Shown piece after piece: positions 1-6,608 of a stretch of DNA of 10,505 nt. The position numbers and the translations under genes were made by a program. The stretch's first letter is position 1, and every line of letters begins with the position of its first letter. Source of the stretch: Desulfotomaculum sp. (GTDB taxonomy: Bacteria > Bacillota > Desulfotomaculia > Desulfotomaculales > Desulfohalotomaculaceae); assembly GCA_021129815.1 (NCBI GenBank), contig JAJOKN010000119.1:1-10505 (forward strand), read 5' to 3'. Below the pieces are notes generated by a model that worked only from the letters and a program-made list of their open reading frames with translations, was not told where the DNA came from and made no database searches.

Positions 1-215
1 TGGGGATATTCATCATATTTGGAAAGGCTCCAGAAAAACACTGAAGTTTGTTAAAAATGAAATAAAAAACACCTGTAAAAGTGAATGTAAGATTTCTTGA
101 TGAAATTTAAGCAATGCAATTAAGTAGGGCAAGATCTTTCATGTGCTTTCACAGCAAAAAAGTTCTTACCATACTTTTATTTTTAGCTCTTTACTTGAAG
201 TTTTGCGTTATTTTT
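1..215. other. Left edge without a recognisable gene
   Basis: I see no convincing gene here. A plus-strand frame is open from the edge to a TGA at 98-100 (about 32 codons) and could be the tail of a gene lying to the left. On the minus strand an ATG ATG near position 15, with a GGAG about 11 bases upstream, could be the start of a gene leaving the window. Neither can be decided. A small AT-only inverted repeat (AAAAGT at 158-163, ACTTTT at 173-178) lies in the region downstream of adhE. It might act as a weak terminator, but no GC-rich stem with a T-tract is present. Confidence 0.4.
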
Positions 216-2816
216 TTATTCAATCACAGTATCATAAGCATCTCTGTAAATTTGAGCTAGCTCTTCTATGAGCGGCATTCTGGGATTGGCAGTTGTGCAT
301 TGATCTTCAAATGCTTGTTCTGCTAGTTCATCTACTACTGCAAAAAACTCATTTTTGTCTATACCGCATTCAGAAATGGTAAGCGGCATGTTTAATTCCC
401 TCATTAAATCATATATTGCTTTTATCAAGCTTTTCACGCCTTCTTCCGTGTTTCTTGCAGGTAACCCCAATGATTTTGCGATTTGCTGATATTTTAAATG
501 AGCTGCGTAATATTCATAGTTTGGGTATGAGGTGAATTTGTTGGGCACAGAAGCGTTGTATGCAATCACATGTGGCAACAGCACAGCATTTGCGCGGCCG
601 TGAGGTATGTGGAATTTTCCGCCTAGTTTGTGAGCTAAACTGTGATTTATGCCTAAAAACGCATTTGTAAAAGCCATCCCTGCAATTGTGGAAGCGTTGT
701 GTATGCGTTCGCGCGCTTCTTTGTCAGCAAATTTGTAAGATAGGGGCAAATACTTAAACACCAACTCTATTGCCTTCATTGCGAGCGCATCTGTATAATC
801 TGAAGCCATGACGGATACATAAGCTTCTATAGCATGGGTAAGCACATCTATGCCGCTATCTGCTGCTACGCTTTTCGGAATGGAATCTACAAAATCGGCG
901 TCTATGATAGCTGCATCAGGGGTTAACTCATAGTCTGCTAACGGATATTTTATTTGAGTGCCTCTGTCGGTTATAATTGTAAAAGCAGATACTTCTGAGC
1001 CTGTACCGCTCGTTGTAGGGATAGCTACCAGTTTTACTTTGCGTCCAAGCTTTGGGTACTTGTAAGTGCGCTTTCGAATGTCTAAAAACTTCAGCTTTAA
1101 AAATTCAAACTCCACTTCTGGGTGCTCATAAAAAAGCCACATTCCTTTTGCAGCATCGATGGGAGAACCACCGCCCAGCGCGATGATAGTGTCTGGCTTA
1201 AAGCGCTTCATTTCCTTTACGCCTTTTTTAACCGTTTGAAGCGATGGATCTGGTTCTACTTGGTCAAAGATTTCTATGTTCACGTGGTTTTGACGTTTAT
1301 TCAAATGGTAAATAACTTTATCCACATAACCTAGCCTTACCATGTTTTCATCAGTGACGATAAAGGCTTTCTCAATTTTAGGCATTTTTGACAGGTACTG
1401 CACTGCACCTCTCATGAAATAAATTCTAGGAGGGATTTTGAACCACTGCATTTTGCTTTTCCTTCCTGCCACGCGCTTAATGTTTATAAGGCTATCTACG
1501 CTCACATTGGCAGTAGTGGCATTCCTGCCATAGGAGCCGCATCCCAGCGTGAGAGAAGCTACATTGGTGTTGTATATATCGCCGATAGCCCCTTGAGTGC
1601 AGGGTGAATTTACAATTATACGTCCTACTTTTACTACATCAGAAAATTCTTTTACTATATCCTTGTTTTCCGAATGAATTGCAGCAGAATGTCCCATTCC
1701 GCCAAACTCCACCATCTTGACGCAGTATTCAATTCCTTGTTTGTAATTTTCTACCACATAAAATGCTAATATAGGGGATAGCTTTTCTTGAGAGAGCGGA
1801 TATTCGCTGCCTATGCCTTTTAACCTTACCATCAGTATTTTAGTATCGGGTGGAACATCTATTCCTGCCATCTGTGCGATTGTAACAGCGCTTTGACCTA
1901 CTATCTGCGGATTGATGCGGCTATCTTCTCTGATAGCAACAGCATTCAACTGCTCTGTTTGTTTGTCATCCAAAAAATAACACTTGTTTTGCTTAAAATA
2001 TATTTCTACTTCATCTGCTATCTCTTTATCTACAATTACAGCTTGTTCAGATGCGCAGATCATGCCATTGTCGAAGGTTTTGCTCATTATTATATCTGTC
2101 ACTGCGCGCTTTATGTTGGCTGATTTTTCAATATAAGCAGGCGCATTGCCGGGACCTACTCCAATAGCTGGTTTTCCTGCGCTGTAAGCAGCTCTCACCA
2201 ATTTTGCACCGCCGGTTGCAAGTATCAGCGATACGCCGGGATGGCGCATAAGAGCGTTGGTAGCTTCTATAGAAGGATTTTCAATCCATGTGATAAAACC
2301 TTCAGGTGCTCCTTCAGCTATACCAGCTTCGTACATTATTTTAGCTGCTTCTGCGCTGCATTTTTGTGCTCCGGGATGAAAGCTGAAGATGACAGGATTT
2401 CTAGTTTTAGCGCAGATGAGCGATTTAAACATAGTAGTAGAAGTAGGGTTTGTAACTGGAATGACTGCAGCTACTACGCCTACTGGTTCTGCTACTTCAT
2501 AGAAATCTTCTTCTTCATTTTCATTTATTATTCCCACTGTTTTTTTGTATTTGATGCTGTGATAAATATATTCAGTAGCAAAGATATTTTTAGTGATTTT
2601 ATCTTCATACACTCCGCGTTTTGTTTCTTCTATTGCTAACTTTGCCAAATACATATGTTTGTCCAAACCAGCGAGTGCCATTTTTTGAACGATTTTATCA
2701 ACTGTTCTTTGATCGAATTTTAGAAATTCTTGCCCGGCTTTTATTGCTTTCTCTACTAACCTATCAATTTCACTTTGTTTTTCTAAATTTTCTGTTTGTG
2801 CCTGCTGGGCATTCAA
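216..2816 (-). CDS. adhE: Bifunctional acetaldehyde-CoA / alcohol dehydrogenase AdhE
   Basis: This cytoplasmic fermentative enzyme reduces acetyl-CoA to acetaldehyde and then to ethanol, using two NADH. It has 866 residues from the chosen start; E. coli AdhE has 891. The N-terminal aldehyde dehydrogenase half (about 1-440) shows the TNPTST motif, ATGG near 200 and the catalytic Cys254 in NGMICASEQ. The C-terminal iron-dependent alcohol dehydrogenase half (about 455-866) shows GGGSPIDAAK near 548, TTSGTGSE near 601, and the iron ligands Asp657, His661, His725 and His739 by family alignment (GIDVLTHAIEA, and H-x13-H ending in HIPHG). Both active sites look intact. I chose the TTG at 2814-2816 because GGAGGTG lies six bases upstream. 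A TTG at 2831 would sit inside that ribosome binding site, and no in-frame ATG occurs until 45 codons further in. It is the last gene of a four-gene minus-strand unit, just downstream of a regulator. Identity is very secure. Confidence 0.97.
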   Translation of the reverse strand: MNAQQAQTENLEKQSEIDRLVEKAIKAGQEFLKFDQRTVDKIVQKMALAGLDKHMYLAKLAIEETKRGVYEDKITKNIFATEYIYHSIKYKKTVGIINENEEEDFYEVAEPVGVVAAVIPVTNPTSTTMFKSLICAKTRNPVIFSFHPGAQKCSAEAAKIMYEAGIAEGAPEGFITWIENPSIEATNALMRHPGVSLILATGGAKLVRAAYSAGKPAIGVGPGNAPAYIEKSANIKRAVTDIIMSKTFDNGMICASEQAVIVDKEIADEVEIYFKQNKCYFLDDKQTEQLNAVAIREDSRINPQIVGQSAVTIAQMAGIDVPPDTKILMVRLKGIGSEYPLSQEKLSPILAFYVVENYKQGIEYCVKMVEFGGMGHSAAIHSENKDIVKEFSDVVKVGRIIVNSPCTQGAIGDIYNTNVASLTLGCGSYGRNATTANVSVDSLINIKRVAGRKSKMQWFKIPPRIYFMRGAVQYLSKMPKIEKAFIVTDENMVRLGYVDKVIYHLNKRQNHVNIEIFDQVEPDPSLQTVKKGVKEMKRFKPDTIIALGGGSPIDAAKGMWLFYEHPEVEFEFLKLKFLDIRKRTYKYPKLGRKVKLVAIPTTSGTGSEVSAFTIITDRGTQIKYPLADYELTPDAAIIDADFVDSIPKSVAADSGIDVLTHAIEAYVSVMASDYTDALAMKAIELVFKYLPLSYKFADKEARERIHNASTIAGMAFTNAFLGINHSLAHKLGGKFHIPHGRANAVLLPHVIAYNASVPNKFTSYPNYEYYAAHLKYQQIAKSLGLPARNTEEGVKSLIKAIYDLMRELNMPLTISECGIDKNEFFAVVDELAEQAFEDQCTTANPRMPLIEELAQIYRDAYDTVIE

Positions 2817-2821
2817 AAAAG

Positions 2822-2829
2822 TCACCTCC
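2822..2829 (-). promoter_or_regulatory. Ribosome binding site that fixes the adhE start
   Basis: On the minus strand the sequence reads GGAGGTGA, then about five bases, then TTG. The upstream TTG at 2829-2831 overlaps the site itself and so cannot be the initiation codon. The TTG at 2814-2816 is correctly spaced. Confidence 0.75.
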
Positions 2830-2874
2830 AATTTTAAAAAATTGAAAATTTAGTGTAAAAATTTTGATATTGAT

Positions 2875-3375
2875 TTATACAGGTTTTTTTCTGGCGATAA
2901 TTTGAAACATTCCATTGTGCGCTTCCATTACGCGAATAATGCTTTCTTTGAATTCTTTATAATTTTCTAATTTTTTATGCATTTCTTGGTAATCGTCAAG
3001 CAGTTCTTGGACTTTTTCTGCATAGTTTAAAATAAGTTCTCTTTTTTCATCGTCCAATTTGCCGTCTATATTTTCAAAAAGCTTTTGCAACTTATTGTGC
3101 AAGCTTCCAAGTTCTAATGCTAAATCGCTCATTGCTCCTTCGCCTTTATATATGTATATGATAGGAATAGGAGCATTCGGGTCATCAGGTTGTTTTGCTA
3201 CTATCTTTTTTTCTTTTAAAAGCTGCTCAATGACTTTGCGAACAGTGTTTACTGTTACCCCTAGATAATAAGCCATAGTCTCTTCGTCTTGGATATATTC
3301 ACCATTTACAGAGTTGTCCCTGATGTATAGAGCGACTCTGTTTAATAAGCCTTTGCTGATAGGGCGATTTTTCAT
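2875..3375 (-). CDS. GntR-like winged-helix regulator with C-terminal coiled coil, in the adhE unit
   Basis: This 166-residue soluble protein is probably a DNA-binding transcription factor. The N-terminal 75 residues resemble the GntR/YtrA type of winged helix: a helix with RVALYIRD, then a helix-turn-helix at about 32-53 (ETMAYYLGVTVNTVRKVIEQLL) and a wing rich in Pro and Ile (PIPIIYIYKGEG). The C-terminal half (about 82-148) is charged and heptad-like, suggesting helical dimerisation rather than a ligand-binding UTRA or FCD domain. The order of HTH and helical tail fits the small YtrA-like subfamily, but the family call is from pattern only. It ends about 58 bases before the adhE start and begins about 50 bases after the preceding gene, so co-transcription with adhE is likely, and a role in controlling this unit is an inference from position. 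The ribosome binding site upstream of its ATG is poor (AAGGA is about 16 bases away), which may mean low expression or translational coupling. Confidence 0.75.
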   Translation of the reverse strand: MKNRPISKGLLNRVALYIRDNSVNGEYIQDEETMAYYLGVTVNTVRKVIEQLLKEKKIVAKQPDDPNAPIPIIYIYKGEGAMSDLALELGSLHNKLQKLFENIDGKLDDEKRELILNYAEKVQELLDDYQEMHKKLENYKEFKESIIRVMEAHNGMFQIIARKKPV

Positions 3376-3425
3376 AATAGGCTTACTTCATTCCTTTCAC
3401 TATTATTTTAAGTTTTATTATTTCA

Positions 3426-3902
3426 TTAAATTTTAATTATTTTTTTGTTTTTGTGAGGTTTAAATTCAATATCCCAAAGCACCACAAACTTGAGATCTCC
3501 ACTATCCCAGTTTTTAGGCATAGTTGATTTATCTATTATCATAATGTCGAATTTTTGTTTAGCATATGGGTCATTCAACATTTTTCCAGCGCCATTTTTG
3601 TCAAATGCAATAGGCAGTCGAAGGCCGTTATTCCACTTTACTAATAAATAATACATGTCATTTTCTGGATCATAAGCCCAATTCCATGTATACTCTCCTC
3701 TAGCTAATATAGCTAAATCCAATGCTCCGCTCCACTGAGGATTGCCTATTACCATAGTAGTGCGTTTATATTCCTTTCCATTATCTTCGTATTCGAGATC
3801 TGCCCATGCTCCAAAATCAGGACTGTAAGCTACGCCACCAAACTCTTTTATGATTTCTTCTCCAGTTTTTGGCTTTGTGATAAATCTTAAATCTAAAACC
3901 AT
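3426..3902 (-). CDS. Uncharacterised 158-aa soluble protein, second gene of the adhE unit
   Basis: I do not recognise this family. The protein has no signal peptide, membrane segment or cysteine pair; it looks cytoplasmic and beta-rich, with many aromatic residues (WSGALD, YTWNWAYDPENDMYYLLVKW, VLWDIEF) and a basic tail (KPHKNKKIIKI). The pattern of short alternating strands with exposed Trp and Tyr could suit a small beta-sandwich or ligand-binding fold, but that is a guess. The ATG start is supported by AAGGAG about ten bases upstream. It follows the 115-aa gene after 23 bases and precedes the regulator by 50 bases, all on the same strand, so it probably belongs to the transcript ending in adhE. 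Being a real gene is well supported; function is open. Confidence 0.75.
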   Translation of the reverse strand: MVLDLRFITKPKTGEEIIKEFGGVAYSPDFGAWADLEYEDNGKEYKRTTMVIGNPQWSGALDLAILARGEYTWNWAYDPENDMYYLLVKWNNGLRLPIAFDKNGAGKMLNDPYAKQKFDIMIIDKSTMPKNWDSGDLKFVVLWDIEFKPHKNKKIIKI

Positions 3903-3925
3903 GCTTAGTCACTCCTTAATTTTGT

Positions 3926-4273
3926 TTAATTATCAATTTGTAAAGCTTCTATTGCAATATATTTTGTTTCTCCATCGCCTTTTACCTCTAGAATATCGTG
4001 TTTTTCATTCCATGTTATCCTTATACCTAAATTTTTATTATACTTGCTTATGTCGACTTTTGCTTGACGCATCCAATCGTCAGTTACATGTACTAACACT
4101 AATTCAGACTTGTTGTTTCGAAACAGTTTAAATCTTGCATTTCCAACTATGTTGTAGAACAATGTGACTTCTTTTATATCAGAGTTAAAAATGTCTGAAT
4201 CGCTTACTGAAAACTCTAAACAGCCTTCTTTGTCGTCTTTATCTTTCATAAGATGTGAGTAATCCCTCGGCAT
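3926..4273 (-). CDS. Uncharacterised 115-aa soluble protein, first gene of the adhE unit
   Basis: I do not recognise this family. It is small and acidic, without signal peptide or membrane segment, and has one cysteine. It reads as alternating beta strands (EVTLFYNIV, ARFKLFRN, ELVLVHV, LGIRITW, YIAIEAL), which suggests a compact beta fold. A GTG at 4283-4285 would extend the frame by four codons, but it lies within the ribosome binding site AAGGAGGTG (4283-4291). I therefore chose the ATG at 4271-4273, about nine bases after it. It is the promoter-proximal gene of the minus-strand unit, with a candidate extended -10 promoter some 60 bases upstream. Like its 158-aa neighbour it might bind a small molecule or a protein partner, but nothing in the sequence shows this. 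Confidence 0.72.
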   Translation of the reverse strand: MPRDYSHLMKDKDDKEGCLEFSVSDSDIFNSDIKEVTLFYNIVGNARFKLFRNNKSELVLVHVTDDWMRQAKVDISKYNKNLGIRITWNEKHDILEVKGDGETKYIAIEALQIDN

Positions 4274-4282
4274 GTTGAAATA

Positions 4283-4291
4283 CACCTCCTT
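4283..4291 (-). promoter_or_regulatory. Strong ribosome binding site deciding the start of the 115-aa gene
   Basis: The minus strand reads AAGGAGGTG here. Its last three bases are an in-frame GTG, which is too close to serve as start, so the ATG at 4271-4273 is the better choice. Confidence 0.65.
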
Positions 4292-4332
4292 AAAAAATAA
4301 CTTTTAAGCTAGCACTTAAGTATGTTATCAAT

Positions 4333-4342
4333 ATTTTACCAT
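4333..4342 (-). promoter_or_regulatory. Candidate extended -10 promoter for the adhE unit
   Basis: The minus strand reads ATGGTAAAAT: TGn followed by TAAAAT (five of six to TATAAT). No good -35 lies 17 bases upstream (GAGATA), which an extended -10 can tolerate. A start near 4326 would leave a leader of about 50 bases before the 115-aa gene. This is prediction by eye in AT-rich DNA. Confidence 0.35.
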
Positions 4343-4378
4343 AAACAGCTTAAAATATCTCTTTAAAAAATGTTTATG
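4340..4378. repeat. Inverted repeat between the two divergent promoters, possible operator
   Basis: CATAAACA at 4340-4347 is matched by TGTTTATG at 4371-4378, a perfect 8-bp inverted pair with 23 bases between the arms. The left arm overlaps the TG of the minus-strand extended -10, and the right arm ends two bases before the plus-strand -35 (TTGCTT). That placement would suit a regulator acting on both directions, such as the winged-helix protein encoded at 2875-3375. The match could also be chance, because the region is very AT-rich. Confidence 0.35.
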
Positions 4379-4380
4379 TA

Positions 4381-4409
4381 TTGCTTTTTTAAATATATTG
4401 TAGCATAAT
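4381..4409 (+). promoter_or_regulatory. Candidate promoter for the ferredoxin gene
   Basis: TTGCTT, 17 bases, then CATAAT (five of six to TATAAT). A start near 4416 would give a leader of about 59 bases before the ferredoxin ATG. The -35 matches only three of six bases, so this is moderate at best. Confidence 0.4.
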
Positions 4410-4474
4410 CTAGTTTAAAGCAGTATTAAATTTATTTACTGCAATTATTTTTTAGGGGAAGGAGGTGTTAAGTT

Positions 4475-4663
4475 ATGTATATGATTTCTATATACGCAGA
4501 TGCCTGTGAGGGCTGTGGACAGTGTGCGGAAAACTGTCCTGTAAATTTGCTTTCAATGGAAGGAGACAAAGCAGTAGTTAGCGGTGAACCTACTGAGTGC
4601 ATGGGTTGTGAAACTTGTACATCTGTTTGCCCTGAAGGAGCTTGTCATATACAAGAGATATAA
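4475..4663 (+). CDS. Small ferredoxin with two [4Fe-4S] clusters
   Basis: This 62-residue protein is a clostridial-type low-potential electron carrier of the cytoplasm. Two cluster motifs are complete: Cys11, 14, 17 and 21 (CxxCxxCxxxCP) and Cys42, 45, 48 and 52 (CxxCxxCxxxCP). An additional Cys57 follows the second motif and is not needed for either cluster. The ATG at 4475 is preceded by AAGGAGGTG with seven bases of spacing; a second ATG two codons later is less well placed. The gene stands alone on the plus strand, divergent from the adhE unit and 347 bases before the exported hydrogenase. Because that hydrogenase is predicted to work outside the membrane, this ferredoxin is unlikely to be its direct partner, despite being next to it. 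Which enzymes it serves cannot be told. Confidence 0.9.
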   Translation: MYMISIYADACEGCGQCAENCPVNLLSMEGDKAVVSGEPTECMGCETCTSVCPEGACHIQEI

Positions 4664-5010
4664 TTTAAATTGATGTTTTGTAACATAACTTAGTTTGATT
4701 TTACATGGATTAAGCTGCTGGCTGTAATGTGGGTTATGTTTTGAAACCTGCGTTTAACAGCCGGCAGATTAATCCAGCAAATGAAAATAATGAGCTTATT
4801 AAGTTAGTTGTTGTAAAGTTTAAAATTATCTGATAAAATAAAAAACGAAAAAGTATGACTGTTTTTGTGTATTTTTTTACCTGAATATTTTTTAAATTTT
4901 TAAGATTTAATTTTCAAATAAACTTTAAATAATAATTTGTCCTCTCATAATTATTGTTTACAAGTGATGTAAGATTATTCATTAACTAACACAAAAGGGG
5001 AAAAGGTGTC
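4664..5010 (+). other. Intergenic region upstream of the hydrogenase operon
   Basis: This 347-base gap has no open frame worth calling. It contains the long hairpin listed separately (4706-4776), followed by about 200 bases of very AT-rich DNA with runs of A and T. The promoter of the hydrogenase operon must lie here or further upstream. The best I see is TTTACA at 4957-4962 with CATTAA 17 bases on, or TTGTTT at 4954-4959 with TATTCA 16 bases on; neither is convincing. The hydrogenase ATG is preceded by a purine-rich AAAGGGGAAAAGGTG. Confidence 0.5.
4706..4776. repeat. Long inverted repeat or RNA hairpin between ferredoxin and hydrogenase
   Basis: The arm at 4707-4724 (GGATTAAGCTGCTGGCTG) pairs with 4758-4775 (CAGCCGGCAGATTAATCC) over 18 positions, with one G/A mismatch and one G-U pair. 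A T-A pair at each end extends the stem to about 20 bp. The 32-base loop contains a small GGTT/AACC helix. The stem is far more GC-rich than its surroundings. No T-tract follows on the plus strand, so it is not a standard intrinsic terminator. It could be a processing or attenuation structure, a leader element of the hydrogenase mRNA, a palindromic interspersed repeat, or an inefficient terminator for the ferredoxin gene. Confidence 0.7.
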
Positions 5011-6576
5011 ATGAAAAATCAAGACACATCTAAAAAAGGTATATCTAGGCGGGGCTTTCTCAAAATGTTGGGTGGGCTTGGAACAGTTGGAGCCACTGCC
5101 ATGTTAACAGGATGCCAACATTTTGATAAAGCCATTGTTGGTGGAGAAGGTTGGATTCCAAAACAGTATCAGAGATCTAAATATTGGCCTGCACAGGTAA
5201 GAGGACGTATTCCTATACATCCTGAGAGCGTTTCAATTGACCGCAATGATGAAAAGTGTATCTTGTGTGGTCAATGTATTGAGGCATGTCGTGGGGTGCA
5301 GTCTGTATTTAAGCATTATGAATTACCTATAGTGGATGATGTGATTTGTGTTGATTGTGGACAGTGTATAATGTGGTGTCCTACAAAATCTATAACTGAG
5401 AAAAGCTCAATAAATCAAGTTATGGAGGCTTTGGAAGACCCTAATAAGTTCGTAGTAGTACAAACTGCACCAGCTACTAGAGTGGCACTAGGTGAAGAGT
5501 TTGGGTTGCCTCCTGGAACATGGGTGCAAGGTCAACAGGTAGCTGCTTTAAAAGAATTGGGCTTTGATAGGGTGTTTGATACAAGCTTTGGTGCAGACTT
5601 AACGATAATGGAAGAAAGCAAGGAGTTTTATAAGATCGTTACAGGTGTATATGATAGGCATCTGCCTTTGTTCACTTCTTGCTGTCCTGCTTGGGTTAAG
5701 TTCTGCGAGTATTATTACCCAGATTTAGTGCATCACATTTCATCGTGTGGATCTCCTATGCAAATGGTAGGTGCTACTGTAAAGACTTACTATGCAAAGC
5801 TCAACAATATCGATCCTGAGCAAATTTATACAGTTGCTATTATGCCATGTACAGCTAAAAAAGCAGAAGCTAAAAGACTAGAAATGAATGCTTCTGGAAG
5901 GTATTGGGGAAATGAGGAGATCCGCGATGCTGATGCTGTGCTGACAGTAAGGGAACTTGCTCAAATGATGAAATCAGCAGGAATAGATGTAACCGCATTA
6001 CCAGAAAAGGATTACGATCCTATTTTAGGAAAATCTTCTGGTGGTGGACTCATCTTTGGCGCTACAGGTGGAGTGATGGAGGCTTGTATGCGCACAGCAT
6101 ACTATTGGTTTACAAAACAGGATTTGCCCGATGAAATGTTGGATTTCAAGCCAGTGCGTGGTTTAAAAGGCATAAAAGAAGCATCTGTTGAAATACCAGG
6201 AGTTGGTACAATTCGAGTTGCAGTAGTGCACGGATTAGGAAATACCCGCGTTTTGCTCGATGCAATGCGTAGAGGAGAGAAAACTGGTTATCACATGATA
6301 GAAGTTATGGCGTGTCCAGGCGGTTGCATAGGTGGAGGAGGTCAGCCGCGCTCAGCATTGCCACCGAATGACAAGCTTCGTCAAGAGCGCATTGAAAAGC
6401 TTTATAAGAAAGATGCTTTAATGAAACTGCGCAGATCCCATAAAAACCCAGAAATAAAAGCTTTATATGAAAATTTCTATGAGAAGCCCGGCAGCAAATT
6501 AGCTTATAAGCTGCTCCATCCAGTTTATCCGGAGGGAAGAAAACCAAGAACTGATAACATAAATATTACTGTGTAA
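5011..6576 (+). CDS. Tat-exported lipoprotein [FeFe] hydrogenase, catalytic subunit
   Basis: Catalyses H2 <-> 2 H+ + 2 e-. The 521-residue chain begins with a twin-arginine signal (SRRGFLK at 12-18, hydrophobic stretch about 19-34) ending in a lipobox-like LTGC with Cys35, so the mature protein is probably a lipid-anchored extracytoplasmic enzyme. Next come two [4Fe-4S] clusters (Cys83, 86, 89, 93 and Cys113, 116, 119, 123). The H-cluster domain has all three signatures: TSCCPAW (Cys224 for proton transfer, Cys225 ligand), MPCTAKKAE (Cys280 ligand, Glu286) and VMACPGGCIGGGGQP (Cys435 and Cys439 ligands). Residues about 452-503 match the iron-hydrogenase small-subunit domain, here fused at the C-terminus. 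In Desulfovibrio-type periplasmic enzymes that domain is a separate chain carrying the signal. No NADH- or flavin-binding domain is present. It heads a three-gene operon with a four-cluster protein and a HybB-like membrane protein. Catalytic identity is very secure; export is a strong prediction. Maturation genes hydEFG are not in the window. Confidence 0.95.
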   Translation: MKNQDTSKKGISRRGFLKMLGGLGTVGATAMLTGCQHFDKAIVGGEGWIPKQYQRSKYWPAQVRGRIPIHPESVSIDRNDEKCILCGQCIEACRGVQSVFKHYELPIVDDVICVDCGQCIMWCPTKSITEKSSINQVMEALEDPNKFVVVQTAPATRVALGEEFGLPPGTWVQGQQVAALKELGFDRVFDTSFGADLTIMEESKEFYKIVTGVYDRHLPLFTSCCPAWVKFCEYYYPDLVHHISSCGSPMQMVGATVKTYYAKLNNIDPEQIYTVAIMPCTAKKAEAKRLEMNASGRYWGNEEIRDADAVLTVRELAQMMKSAGIDVTALPEKDYDPILGKSSGGGLIFGATGGVMEACMRTAYYWFTKQDLPDEMLDFKPVRGLKGIKEASVEIPGVGTIRVAVVHGLGNTRVLLDAMRRGEKTGYHMIEVMACPGGCIGGGGQPRSALPPNDKLRQERIEKLYKKDALMKLRRSHKNPEIKALYENFYEKPGSKLAYKLLHPVYPEGRKPRTDNINITV

Positions 6577-6608
6577 TCTTATTATCTATAGAAATGGGGT
6601 GAGATGTA

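Noticed and set aside
1122..2845. Several open frames of 70-132 codons on the plus strand inside adhE
   Set aside because: They lie opposite a conserved, intact coding sequence, lack ribosome binding sites and show Phe/Cys/Tyr-rich composition typical of antisense frames.
4706..4776. The long hairpin as an intrinsic terminator of the ferredoxin gene
   Set aside because: The stem is strong, but the bases after it (GCAAATGAAAATAATG) contain no T-tract on the plus strand, and the loop is long.
4290..5010. Rex-type operators (TTGTTAA-N4-TTAACAA) upstream of the adhE unit or the hydrogenase
   Set aside because: I scanned both intergenic regions by eye and found only loose half-sites such as TTGTTTACAA; none approached the full palindrome.
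5011..6576. The hydrogenase as an NADH-dependent or electron-bifurcating HydABC enzyme
   Set aside because: There are no flavin- or NAD-binding subunits nearby, the chain has only two accessory clusters, and the Tat signal argues for export.
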